Positions 20,075 to 27,705 of a stretch of DNA of 64,000 nucleotides are shown here, piece after piece; position 1 is the first letter of the stretch, and each line of letters begins with the position of its first letter. The DNA lies in the NCBI RefSeq assembly GCF_014203095.1, contig NZ_JACHIG010000002.1:239695-303694 (forward strand), written 5' to 3'. Source of the stretch: Prosthecobacter vanneervenii. Lineage in GTDB: Bacteria; Verrucomicrobiota; Verrucomicrobiia; Verrucomicrobiales; Verrucomicrobiaceae. The position numbers were made by a program, and so were the translations under genes. A model generated the notes under the pieces. The model saw only the letters and a list, made by a program, of their open reading frames with translations. It had not been told where the DNA came from and ran no database searches.

Positions 20075-21174
20075 TAGCACAGCTCGGCATGAATCTGAAA
20101 GCCTCCGCCGGAGGCGTGGACCGCTACTTCAGCGGCCTGAACAACGCCCTGACACGCCAGGGCGTGAGGGTGGCCGCCTATGGCTTTGGCGACTCTGACA
20201 AGGCCACCTGCCTCGGTCCTGCCAACAAGCCTCTCATGCAACGCTGGAAGGCTGTGCGCTCCGCCGTGGTGCCGCGCCGTGGCAGGCTGCTGGCCTCCCA
20301 CTTCGCACTCTATGCCCTGCCCGCCCTTCTCGGCAGGCGCTGGGACGGGCACGTGGTGCACTTTCACGGTCCCTGGGCCAGTGAATCCCAGCGCGAAGGC
20401 GGCAAAGCCTACTCCGTCATGGCCAAGCGCATGCTGGAGCGCGCCGTATATCATCGTGCCGATCGTTTCATTGTTCTTTCCAAAGCCTTTCGCGATCAGC
20501 TCTGCCAGGGCTACGGCATCAAACAAGACCGCGTGCACATCATCCCAGGCGGCGTGGAGATCGATCACTTTCAGCCGCTGGACATGACAGAGGCACGCCA
20601 GCGCCTCGTCTGGCCGCAGAAGCAGAAGATCATCGTCTGCGTGCGCCGCCTGGCACGGCGCATGGGGCTGGAGACGCTCATTGAGGCCTTTGCACAGGCC
20701 ACCGTGGATCATCCTGAGGCAAAGCTCATGATCGGCGGCCAGGGCCCGCTGCGTAGTGAACTGGAGCAGCAGGTGCAGCGCGCCGGGCTGTCAAAGAACG
20801 TGGAATTCCTCGGCTTTGTGCCAGACGCCACGCTGCCCGCCGTCTATGCAGCGGCAGACCTTTCCATCGTGCCCAGTTCAGCACTGGAAGGCTTTGGCCT
20901 CATCTCCCTGGAGTCGCTGTCCTGCGGCACGCCTGTTCTGGTCACTCCAGTAGGCGGCCTGCCAGATACCGTACAGGGGCTGGGAGAGGATCTTGTCTTG
21001 AAGGGAACGAGCGTGGAAAACATCGCCGCTGGTCTGCGCGGCTGGCTGGATGGCACGCTGCAGATCCCCACACGCAAAGCCTGCCGCGAGCATGTGCTGC
21101 GCAGCTTTACATGGGACCGCATCGCACGCGAGGCATGCGAAGTGTACCGTCAGGCCGGATGGCAGCCCGAATGA
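20071..21174 (+). CDS. Glycosyltransferase, GT4 family
   Basis: 367 residues. MIAQLGMNLKASAGGVDRYFSGLNNALTRQG carries the acceptor-side GGVDRY loop. DRVHIIPGGVEIDHFQPLD links the halves and VVCVRRLARRMGLETLIEAFA-type sequence opens the donor domain. The donor site is VPSSALEGFGLISLESLSCGTPVLVTPVGGLPDTV. The ATGA overlaps at both ends indicate translational coupling with the acetyltransferase before it and the VanZ-GT fusion after it. Confidence 0.9.
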   Translation: MIAQLGMNLKASAGGVDRYFSGLNNALTRQGVRVAAYGFGDSDKATCLGPANKPLMQRWKAVRSAVVPRRGRLLASHFALYALPALLGRRWDGHVVHFHGPWASESQREGGKAYSVMAKRMLERAVYHRADRFIVLSKAFRDQLCQGYGIKQDRVHIIPGGVEIDHFQPLDMTEARQRLVWPQKQKIIVCVRRLARRMGLETLIEAFAQATVDHPEAKLMIGGQGPLRSELEQQVQRAGLSKNVEFLGFVPDATLPAVYAAADLSIVPSSALEGFGLISLESLSCGTPVLVTPVGGLPDTVQGLGEDLVLKGTSVENIAAGLRGWLDGTLQIPTRKACREHVLRSFTWDRIAREACEVYRQAGWQPE

Positions 21175-22796
21175 GCACCATGAAAAGAAACGCACGGATC
21201 TTTCTCACATTGCTGCTAGGCGCGGGCCTGTGGCTGGCGCTCAAGCCCACTCTGGGCAACCGCCGCTTCACCTTCCTGCCCGTGCGCTTGTCGGAGCAGG
21301 TGGATCACATGGATTTTTTGCTCAATGCCGGAGCCTTTGCCCTTCTGGGGCTGACGGTTTGGCTGGCCTTTGGCGCACTGCGCCAGGTGCTGCTGCGCCT
21401 CTGCCTCATGGCCGGATTCATGACGCTGCTCAATGTCTCCCTTGAGATCGTGCAGACGCGCATCCCCGGACGTTCGCGAGATCTTGATGATGTGTGCGCA
21501 GGCCTGGTAGGCTGCGTGGTGGGCCTGTGCTGTGGCTTGCTGGTGGATGTCTGGCATTCACGCCGCAGATCTGGAAGCAGCGTGCCTCGGGTGCTTTTCC
21601 TGGATCAAACCGGACGCCTCGGTGGCGCAGAGCTCATGCTGCTGGACATCGTCTCCGCACGCTCCGCAGACAGCGAGGTGGCCTTGTTTCAAGACGGCGA
21701 ATTCCGCACTGCCCTGGAAAAAGCAGGCGTGAAAACGCATGTGCACAAGCTCAGCGACGAAGCTGCCGCCGTGGACAAACAGGCTCGCCTGAGCAGCGTG
21801 CTCGGCATCATCCCGGCCATCGTGGATCTGGTGCTGCAGATCGCGCAGACCGCACGTGCTTTTGATGTGGTGTATGCCAACACCGCCAAGGCCCTCATCA
21901 TCGGCGGCCCCGCCGCACGCCTGGCTGGCCGCAGGCTCATCTTCCACCTTCACGACATCATCTCAGACGGTCATTTCAGCAGGCTCAATCAACGCGCCCT
22001 CATCGGGTGTGCCAATGCCTGCGCCAGCAGCGTCATCGCCAATTCTGAAGCCACCAAGGCGGCTTTCATCGCCAGTGGCGGTCGTGCATCACTCTGCGTC
22101 GTGGTTCCAAATGGCTTCCACATTCCTGAAGAGCGCACTTCTGCTGAAACAGTGCGCGCACTTCGTTCCGAACTGCAGATTCCTCAGGATGCGTGGGCCG
22201 TCTTGATGGCAGGCAGGCTGGCTCCATGGAAGGGACAGCACGTACTGCTGGAGGCTCTGCGCTGTGTACCCGGCGCGCATGCCGTGCTGCTGGGAGACGC
22301 GCTTTTCACCGATGAAGACCGCCGTTATGCGCAGCAGCTGCACACTGCAGCGGAAGAGCCTGCGCTCGCAGGCCGCATCCACTTCGCGGGCTTCAAGACG
22401 GATACCCTGCCCTACTTTGACATGGCAGATGCAGTCGTGCATGCCTCCGTGCATGCGGAGCCTTTTGGCCGTGTCATCGTCGAAGGCATGCTGGCCGGGA
22501 AACCGGTGATCGCCACACGCGCAGGCGGTGCAGCCGAGATCCTGCGGCATGAGCACACCGGCCTGCTCGTGGCGCCAGGAGACGCTGCCGAGCTTTCCGC
22601 TGCGCTGCTTCGTCTGCAAAAGGAGCCGTCTTTCGCCTCCAGCCTGTCTGTGCAGGCACAGCAGACCGCGCGCCGTGTTTACGCACTCAGCTCCGTTCAG
22701 GAGCAGATCGAGTCCGTCATCCGCCAGACCGCCCGCCTCACGCCCGCACCTAAGGCAGCGGAAGAAACCAAATCCCAGATCCATCAGGTGGCATGA
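21171..22796 (+). CDS. VanZ-like membrane domain fused to GT4 glycosyltransferase
   Basis: 541 residues from ATG 21171, which overlaps the previous stop (ATGA). Residues 1-125 have four hydrophobic segments and VanZ-like features: HMDFLLNAGAFALLGL, then LLNVSLEIVQTRIPGRSRDLDDVCAGLVG. From about residue 139 a complete GT4 enzyme follows: VLFLDQTGRLGGAELMLLDI (acceptor loop), LMAGRLAPWKGQHVLLEAL, and HASVHAEPFGRVIVEGMLAGKPVIATRAGGAAEIL (donor site). VanZ-like domains are usually stand-alone; here one may tether the transferase to the membrane or bind a lipid or glycan. The next gene also starts in an ATGA overlap. Confidence 0.85.
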   Translation: MSTMKRNARIFLTLLLGAGLWLALKPTLGNRRFTFLPVRLSEQVDHMDFLLNAGAFALLGLTVWLAFGALRQVLLRLCLMAGFMTLLNVSLEIVQTRIPGRSRDLDDVCAGLVGCVVGLCCGLLVDVWHSRRRSGSSVPRVLFLDQTGRLGGAELMLLDIVSARSADSEVALFQDGEFRTALEKAGVKTHVHKLSDEAAAVDKQARLSSVLGIIPAIVDLVLQIAQTARAFDVVYANTAKALIIGGPAARLAGRRLIFHLHDIISDGHFSRLNQRALIGCANACASSVIANSEATKAAFIASGGRASLCVVVPNGFHIPEERTSAETVRALRSELQIPQDAWAVLMAGRLAPWKGQHVLLEALRCVPGAHAVLLGDALFTDEDRRYAQQLHTAAEEPALAGRIHFAGFKTDTLPYFDMADAVVHASVHAEPFGRVIVEGMLAGKPVIATRAGGAAEILRHEHTGLLVAPGDAAELSAALLRLQKEPSFASSLSVQAQQTARRVYALSSVQEQIESVIRQTARLTPAPKAAEETKSQIHQVA

Positions 22797-24085
22797 ACAC
22801 CCCCTCCAAAATCCCCCCCCAAGAAGCGCAAGCCATGTGCAGCATCAAATCCAAACGTCGCGTCGCCATCGTCCATGACTGGCTCCCTGTTTACGGCGGA
22901 GCCGAGCGTGTGCTGGAGCAGATGCTCATGGTTTATCCGGACGCCGATGTCTTCAGCCTCATCGATGCACTGGACGAGGAAAACCGGAAATTCCTCAAAG
23001 GCCGTCCGGTCAAAACCTCCTTCGTGCAGAAGCTCCCCGGCGGCAAAAAATACTACCGCCACTGCTTCCCCATCATGCCGCTGGCCATCGAGCAGTTTGA
23101 CTTCAGCCCGTATGACATGGTCATCACCAGCAGTTATGCCTTTGCCAAAGGCATCATCACCGGCCCGCGCCAGCTTCACCTCTGCTACTGCCACTCTCCC
23201 ATCCGTTACGCATGGGATCTGCAGACGCAGTACCTTAAGGAGTCACGCCTGGATCGCGGCCCCCTGACCTGGCTGGTGCGCGGCATGCTGCACTTCATCC
23301 GCATGTGGGACAGCCGCACCTCCGCCGGCGTGGACGCCTTCATGGCAAACTCCCGCTTCATCTCCCGCCGCATCGAAAAAGTCTACCGCCGCGACGCCAC
23401 CGTGGTTTATCCGCCGGTGAACATCGACCGCTTTGAAGTCGGCACGGAAAAGGAGAACTTTTATGTCACCGCATCGCGCCTCGTGCCCTACAAGCGCATC
23501 GACCTCATCATCCAGGCATTCAATGGCATGCCTGACCGCCAGCTCGTCGTCATCGGCGACGGCCCGGAGCTGCCCAAGCTGCGCCGCCTTGCCGGACCGA
23601 ATGTGAAAGTCATGGGCTGGCAGCCGCAGGAGGTGCTGAAAAGCCACCTCAAGCGCGCACGCGGTTTCGTCTTCGCTGGAGAGGAGGACTTTGGCATCAT
23701 CCTGCTTGAGGCCCAGGCCAGCGGCACACCCGTCGTCGCCTTCGGCCGTGGTGGCGCGCTCGAAACCGTTGTCGAAAACCAGACCGGTCTTTTCTTTGGA
23801 GAACAGACCACTGAATCTCTGCAGGGAGCGGTGGCCGAATTTGAGAGCCGCCAGTGGAATGCTGATCAATGCCGGCAGAATGCCGAACGCTTCAGCGCCC
23901 AGGTCTTCCGTGAAAAATTCCATCAGTTTGTCGAGTCTGAATGGGAACGATTTGCCGCCATGACCGCAGGCGTGGACACCGCCACAGCCAGCCGTCACGG
24001 ACATAGGCTCAGCACCCATGAAGACGAGTCAAGAGAGCAGAGCGCCCCTCTGGCCATGCGTATGCAGCCCGTGCTGCATTCCTAA
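22793..24085 (+). CDS. Glycosyltransferase, GT4 family (WbaZ-like)
   Basis: 430 residues. RRVAIVHDWLPVYGGAERVLEQML is the HDWL-x-GGAE start seen in WbaZ-like mannosyl/rhamnosyltransferases. LHLCYCHSPIRYAWDLQTQYL and the donor site FVFAGEEDFGIILLEAQASGTPVVAFGRGGALETV support the same group. The sugar it moves cannot be read directly. It starts in an ATGA overlap with the VanZ fusion and is the last gene of the first EPS sub-block; about 575 bases without a gene follow before the export genes. Confidence 0.88.
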   Translation: MNTPSKIPPQEAQAMCSIKSKRRVAIVHDWLPVYGGAERVLEQMLMVYPDADVFSLIDALDEENRKFLKGRPVKTSFVQKLPGGKKYYRHCFPIMPLAIEQFDFSPYDMVITSSYAFAKGIITGPRQLHLCYCHSPIRYAWDLQTQYLKESRLDRGPLTWLVRGMLHFIRMWDSRTSAGVDAFMANSRFISRRIEKVYRRDATVVYPPVNIDRFEVGTEKENFYVTASRLVPYKRIDLIIQAFNGMPDRQLVVIGDGPELPKLRRLAGPNVKVMGWQPQEVLKSHLKRARGFVFAGEEDFGIILLEAQASGTPVVAFGRGGALETVVENQTGLFFGEQTTESLQGAVAEFESRQWNADQCRQNAERFSAQVFREKFHQFVESEWERFAAMTAGVDTATASRHGHRLSTHEDESREQSAPLAMRMQPVLHS

Positions 24086-24660
24086 GCGCATGATCTGACA
24101 GAGCATTCTCTGAAAAGGCAGCCACACGACGGGCCGCCTCACGCTCTGCCGAAAGCCTGTGACTGATGGCGGAGCCATGCCCAAATCCAGCCTTTCCCTG
24201 CGTGCGCTAGACGATGCCTGCGCTGAACAGGGCTGGATGCGCCTTCCTGCCTAGCGCTGACTGGGCCCGGGCGGCAGAAATGATCATCATGTTTGAGCCA
24301 CTGATGGCAGAGCCATGCTCGCATAAGCAGAAAATCCATACACAAGCTCCATTTATCTGCTTCAGCACGCCCAAGCCCCCATCTTACATTAGGTTCTTTG
24401 ACAAGATTATTAGCGTGATTCAAAAAACTGTAATCACTCTAATCCACCACGGTCTTTCCCTCTGGAAATTGCCTCACGTAGTGTCGGGCAGGCGGCAACA
24501 CTTATTCCGAATCAGGATTTTTAAGGGCTAATTGTCGGATAATGAATGCTCAAGCCCTTCAAGAGTAAGCAAAGTCTTAACCGGATTTAAGTCACGCAGG
24601 TATCTCTGCGGCCGCTGGTCTGCTCTATGTTTGATAATGATTCTGAACAATCGAGTTATC
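24086..24660. other. Gene-free gap inside the EPS locus with duplicated small hairpin
   Basis: No convincing gene was found here; open frames such as 24214-24531 have no family likeness. The stretch holds two near-identical 18-nt copies (24163-24180 and 24301-24318) of a motif forming ATGGC-loop-GCCAT. A TTGACA lies at 24398-24403, but no good -10 is at the right distance. The last ~250 bases are AT-richer than the coding DNA, which fits a promoter or long leader for the export genes downstream. Confidence 0.4.
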
Positions 24661-25662
24661 ATGGCAAATGTCACATCTCTGCCGAGCTCTGGCCGGACAC
24701 GGTGGCTGCAGGGTCTGTTCGCATTCGGAATGGCGGCGGTGCTGCTCGCTGTTCCATCCCCGCTCCGCGCTCAACAAGGCACTTCCGTCACCGCACGTTT
24801 CTCAGCGGTCAAAGGTGTGGTGATGATCTCCCTGAATGGAGGCGGTGAAAAGCCGGTCGAAAAAGGAGACACCATCCGCTCTGGCACGGTGATCTCCTGC
24901 GGCGCGGACTCCGGCGCTTCTCTCAAACCCCTCCCCACCCTGCACATCATCCTCTATCCGGACAGCAAGGTGCGTTTTGACAGGGCCGACATCAACAGTG
25001 ATGGCGGCGGCGGAGTGATGTGCACCATCATCGCAGGCAAAGCCCTCTTTCATGTGGATGAAAACGTTCCCGGCAGTCCAGGCGGCGGCGCTGGCAGCCC
25101 ACCACCCCCCGTCAAAGTTACCGTCGTCACAGATGAAGGCACGATCGTCAACAACATGGGCGGACCGCCCCAGCCTGCCGGCAACACCGCGCAAGGAGGA
25201 GATGCTGGCACTCCCGTCATCATCGTCACCGCCACCTGGACTGTGCAGCACGACGAAGGCCGCACCATCGTGGCGGTCGGCGAAGGCCTGAGCAATGTCA
25301 CCATCGGCAAGGGTTCCGCTGCCACCAACGGCGAAGTGGGCGGACAGGTCAAAGTGCCACAGGGCTCGGTCATCTGGCTCTTCAACCGCGGCGGCAAGAT
25401 CGAGGCCGAGCTGGTGGATACCAATACGGGCAAGGTGACCAACCTCACCGGTGGCTCCTCCTCGGGTGGCAGCAATCTGGTGGCCCAGTCCAAGCAGCAG
25501 ATCGTCACCCCTTCCAGTGGCGGTGGCGGAGGCGGCGGCACTCCCAGCACCCCAGGCACAGGCCCGGGCATCATACCCGGCACACCCAACACCCCTTCCT
25601 CCAATCCTGACATGTCAACCCCCCAGAAACCGCTCCCAGTGGTCTCTGCGGACACCCCCTGA
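24661..25662 (+). CDS. Secreted FecR-domain-like protein with Gly/Pro/Ser-rich tail
   Basis: 333 residues from ATG 24661. An upstream TTG frame is open but unlikely, because the signal peptide (RTRWLQGLFAFGMAAVLLAVPSPLRAQQ) begins shortly after this ATG. The mature part starts VTARFSAVKGVVMISLNGGGEKPVEKGDTIRSGTVISC and continues LHIILYPDSKVRFD, the pattern of a FecR-type beta domain. The last ~70 residues are low-complexity glycine, proline and serine. It precedes the outer-membrane barrel gene by 8 bp and so is probably a periplasmic or surface part of the polysaccharide export apparatus. No TonB or sigma factor partner is nearby. Confidence 0.65.
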   Translation: MANVTSLPSSGRTRWLQGLFAFGMAAVLLAVPSPLRAQQGTSVTARFSAVKGVVMISLNGGGEKPVEKGDTIRSGTVISCGADSGASLKPLPTLHIILYPDSKVRFDRADINSDGGGGVMCTIIAGKALFHVDENVPGSPGGGAGSPPPPVKVTVVTDEGTIVNNMGGPPQPAGNTAQGGDAGTPVIIVTATWTVQHDEGRTIVAVGEGLSNVTIGKGSAATNGEVGGQVKVPQGSVIWLFNRGGKIEAELVDTNTGKVTNLTGGSSSGGSNLVAQSKQQIVTPSSGGGGGGGTPSTPGTGPGIIPGTPNTPSSNPDMSTPQKPLPVVSADTP

Positions 25663-25670
25663 TTCAGCCG

Positions 25671-26948
25671 ATGCTCCCACAAAGCCCCTCCCCCCTCAGA
25701 TCCACTGCGGCATTGCTGATGTGCTGTGCTCTGCTGCATTCCGCAGGTGCCCTGGCCCAGGACGCGCTGCGTGATGCAGCCGCCGGCACCAAGGCCTCAC
25801 TGGCAGGCCCCGCCACCGAAGTAGCCAATCCTGAAGCCAAGGACTCCGAGGACCTCTTCCTCGAAGAGTACATGAACTATCAGATGAAGCTGCTCAAAAA
25901 CTGGAAGCTGCGCGTCTTTGCCTCCGGCACCTGGCGCTATGATTCCAATGTGTTTCTGCGCAACGTCAACGCGCAGCATGACATGCTCTGGAGCGCACGC
26001 CCGGGCTTTCAGTATTCCTACGGCGATGAGACGGCCAAGCTGCAGGTTCTGGCGGACTACAATGCACAGTTCAACTTCTACGACAGGTTCAGCCAGCAGA
26101 ACTCCATCAACCAGTTCCTGAGCCTCTCCCTAAACTACCGCCTGCAGAAGACCTCGTTCAAATTCTCCGGACTCTTCAACAAGGTGACAGGTGGTGACCT
26201 GGATGTAGGTGGTCAGGCACAACGCACTAATTTCACCCCGCAGCTTCAGATCATGCACGAGGCCACTGAAAAAGTGCGCGTCGGCATCACCGGCCAGCTT
26301 CAGCATACTCACTACAATTCGCTCATCTCATCCCAGACATGGCGCTTTGGAGTCTTCGCAGATTACGCCTTCTCCCCGCGTTTCCGCCTTGGGCTTCAAT
26401 TCAATGAAATGATCCAGGAAGTGCAGCAAAGCGGTCGTCAGACCGGCCAGGACTACCTGGTGCGCATGGAGTATGAAGCCTCCAAGAAGCTGTCCATCAC
26501 CGGCTCAGGCGGCGTCCATATCCTTCACACCATCTCCGCCGGGGACGCTACGCTGCCTGTCGGAATGCTGGGCTTGAAATATGCCATGAGTCCAAAGACA
26601 TCCATCTATGTCAATGCCTATGCCCGTGCGCAAAACTCCCCCTCGCTGACCGGCCAGTTCTTCCAGTCTCAGGGGCTGCTGGCTGGCATCCAGCAGCAGC
26701 TCGGCACCAAGATCACCATCGGTACAGACATCGGCTACGACTACTCGCAGTATCACAGATACATCGCCGGTCTGGTCAGCAACCGCCGCGACCACGTCTT
26801 CTTCGTGCGCCCCTGGCTGAAGTATACCCTCAGCAGGCATGTCTCCCTGGAAGTCTTCTACCAGCACACAGACAACGATTCCAAGGGCTTCGGCGCACAG
26901 CCCTTCGTGCGCGATCTCGTCGGCGCCGGCCTCACCAGCACCTGGTAG
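25671..26948 (+). CDS. Outer-membrane beta-barrel protein of the EPS export cluster
   Basis: 425 residues. An N-terminal signal (LMCCALLHSAGALAQD) is followed by a short acidic helix (EDLFLEEYMNYQMKLLKNWK). Alternating amphipathic strands then run to the end: LRVFASGTWRYDSNVFLRN, FSFKLN-like repeats, VSLEVFYQHTDND. The chain ends in an aromatic residue (SLTSTW-like), as barrel proteins do. It resembles the beta-barrel proteins found beside Wza/Wzc genes in exopolysaccharide loci. It could be the outer-membrane pore through which the polymer leaves, next to the short Wza-like protein. Confidence 0.7.
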   Translation: MLPQSPSPLRSTAALLMCCALLHSAGALAQDALRDAAAGTKASLAGPATEVANPEAKDSEDLFLEEYMNYQMKLLKNWKLRVFASGTWRYDSNVFLRNVNAQHDMLWSARPGFQYSYGDETAKLQVLADYNAQFNFYDRFSQQNSINQFLSLSLNYRLQKTSFKFSGLFNKVTGGDLDVGGQAQRTNFTPQLQIMHEATEKVRVGITGQLQHTHYNSLISSQTWRFGVFADYAFSPRFRLGLQFNEMIQEVQQSGRQTGQDYLVRMEYEASKKLSITGSGGVHILHTISAGDATLPVGMLGLKYAMSPKTSIYVNAYARAQNSPSLTGQFFQSQGLLAGIQQQLGTKITIGTDIGYDYSQYHRYIAGLVSNRRDHVFFVRPWLKYTLSRHVSLEVFYQHTDNDSKGFGAQPFVRDLVGAGLTSTW

Positions 26949-26982
26949 CCACACATCATTTTTTCACCCGCACCCCATTTTT

Positions 26983-27696
26983 ATGATCACTCCTCGGCAT
27001 CTTCCCAGCAGGAAAAGCAGCGGCCTTCGTGGCATCTGCATCATGCTCTGCTGCCTGGGCGGCCTGCTCAGCACACTGCCCGCACAGCAGACCACCGCGC
27101 AGGCCTATGGCAGCCAGTCACGTGCGGGTTCGTCATCTTCTCCATCACCTTACGGCGTCACGGCATCCAATTTGCAGCAGAGAGCCGCAGCGCCTGCAGA
27201 TTACCTCATCCGGGAGGGGGACATGGTGCAGATCTCCGTCTTTGACGAGCCTGATCTGGCCGCTGGAGGCAAAGTGCGCAACGACGGCACCATCCAGTGC
27301 CCGCTCATCGGCTCGGTCAAAATCCAGGGTCTGAGCCAGTCTGCCGCCGCCCGCCTGATCGAGACTGAGTACCGCAAGGACTACCTCGTGCACCCGGAGG
27401 TGAACCTCTTTGTCTCGCAGTATTCCTCCCAGCACGTCACCATTCTCGGCCAGGTGGTTCGCCCCGGCTCCCATGAACTGCCGGTGGAAAAGAACCTCAC
27501 CATCCTGCAGGTCCTTGGGCTGGCAGGTGGCCCCACCCGCATCGCCAACCTCAAGAAGGTGCTCGTAAAACGCATGGTCGGCGGGCAGGAGAAGATTTTC
27601 AAAGTGGACGTAAACGCCATGGCCTCGGGGAACGAAACCATGATGTTCTATGTCCACGAAGACGACGTCATCACTGTGCCGGAAAGCTTCTTTTAA
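26983..27696 (+). CDS. Polysaccharide export protein (Wza/GumB-type, SLBB domains)
   Basis: 237 residues from ATG 26983. A signal peptide (ICIMLCCLGGLLSTLPAQQ) and a Ser/Gly-rich spacer precede the Poly_export domain (ADYLIREGDMVQISVFDEPDLAAGGKVRNDGTIQCPLIGSVKIQGLS). An SLBB-like domain follows (VTILGQVVRPGSHELPVEKNLTILQVLGLAGG). It is shorter than E. coli Wza (about 380) and lacks a clear C-terminal membrane helix, so it probably works with the barrel protein just upstream. It lies 9 bp before the Wzz/BY-kinase gene. Confidence 0.9.
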   Translation: MITPRHLPSRKSSGLRGICIMLCCLGGLLSTLPAQQTTAQAYGSQSRAGSSSSPSPYGVTASNLQQRAAAPADYLIREGDMVQISVFDEPDLAAGGKVRNDGTIQCPLIGSVKIQGLSQSAAARLIETEYRKDYLVHPEVNLFVSQYSSQHVTILGQVVRPGSHELPVEKNLTILQVLGLAGGPTRIANLKKVLVKRMVGGQEKIFKVDVNAMASGNETMMFYVHEDDVITVPESFF

Positions 27697-27705
27697 TTCA
27701 CCATC

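Noticed and set aside
24100..24320. Cyclic di-GMP or cobalamin riboswitch in the EPS gap
   Set aside because: Short pieces look suggestive (GAAAG, GCCACTG), but the conserved core of neither class could be assembled in order.
24398..24434. Sigma70 promoter from TTGACA in the EPS gap
   Set aside because: The nearest -10-like TGTAAT is 25 nt away, too far for a normal spacer.
24214..24531. 105-codon frame in the EPS gap as a gene
   Set aside because: No leader, no domain and atypical composition; it crosses the hairpin motif and AT-rich leader-like DNA.
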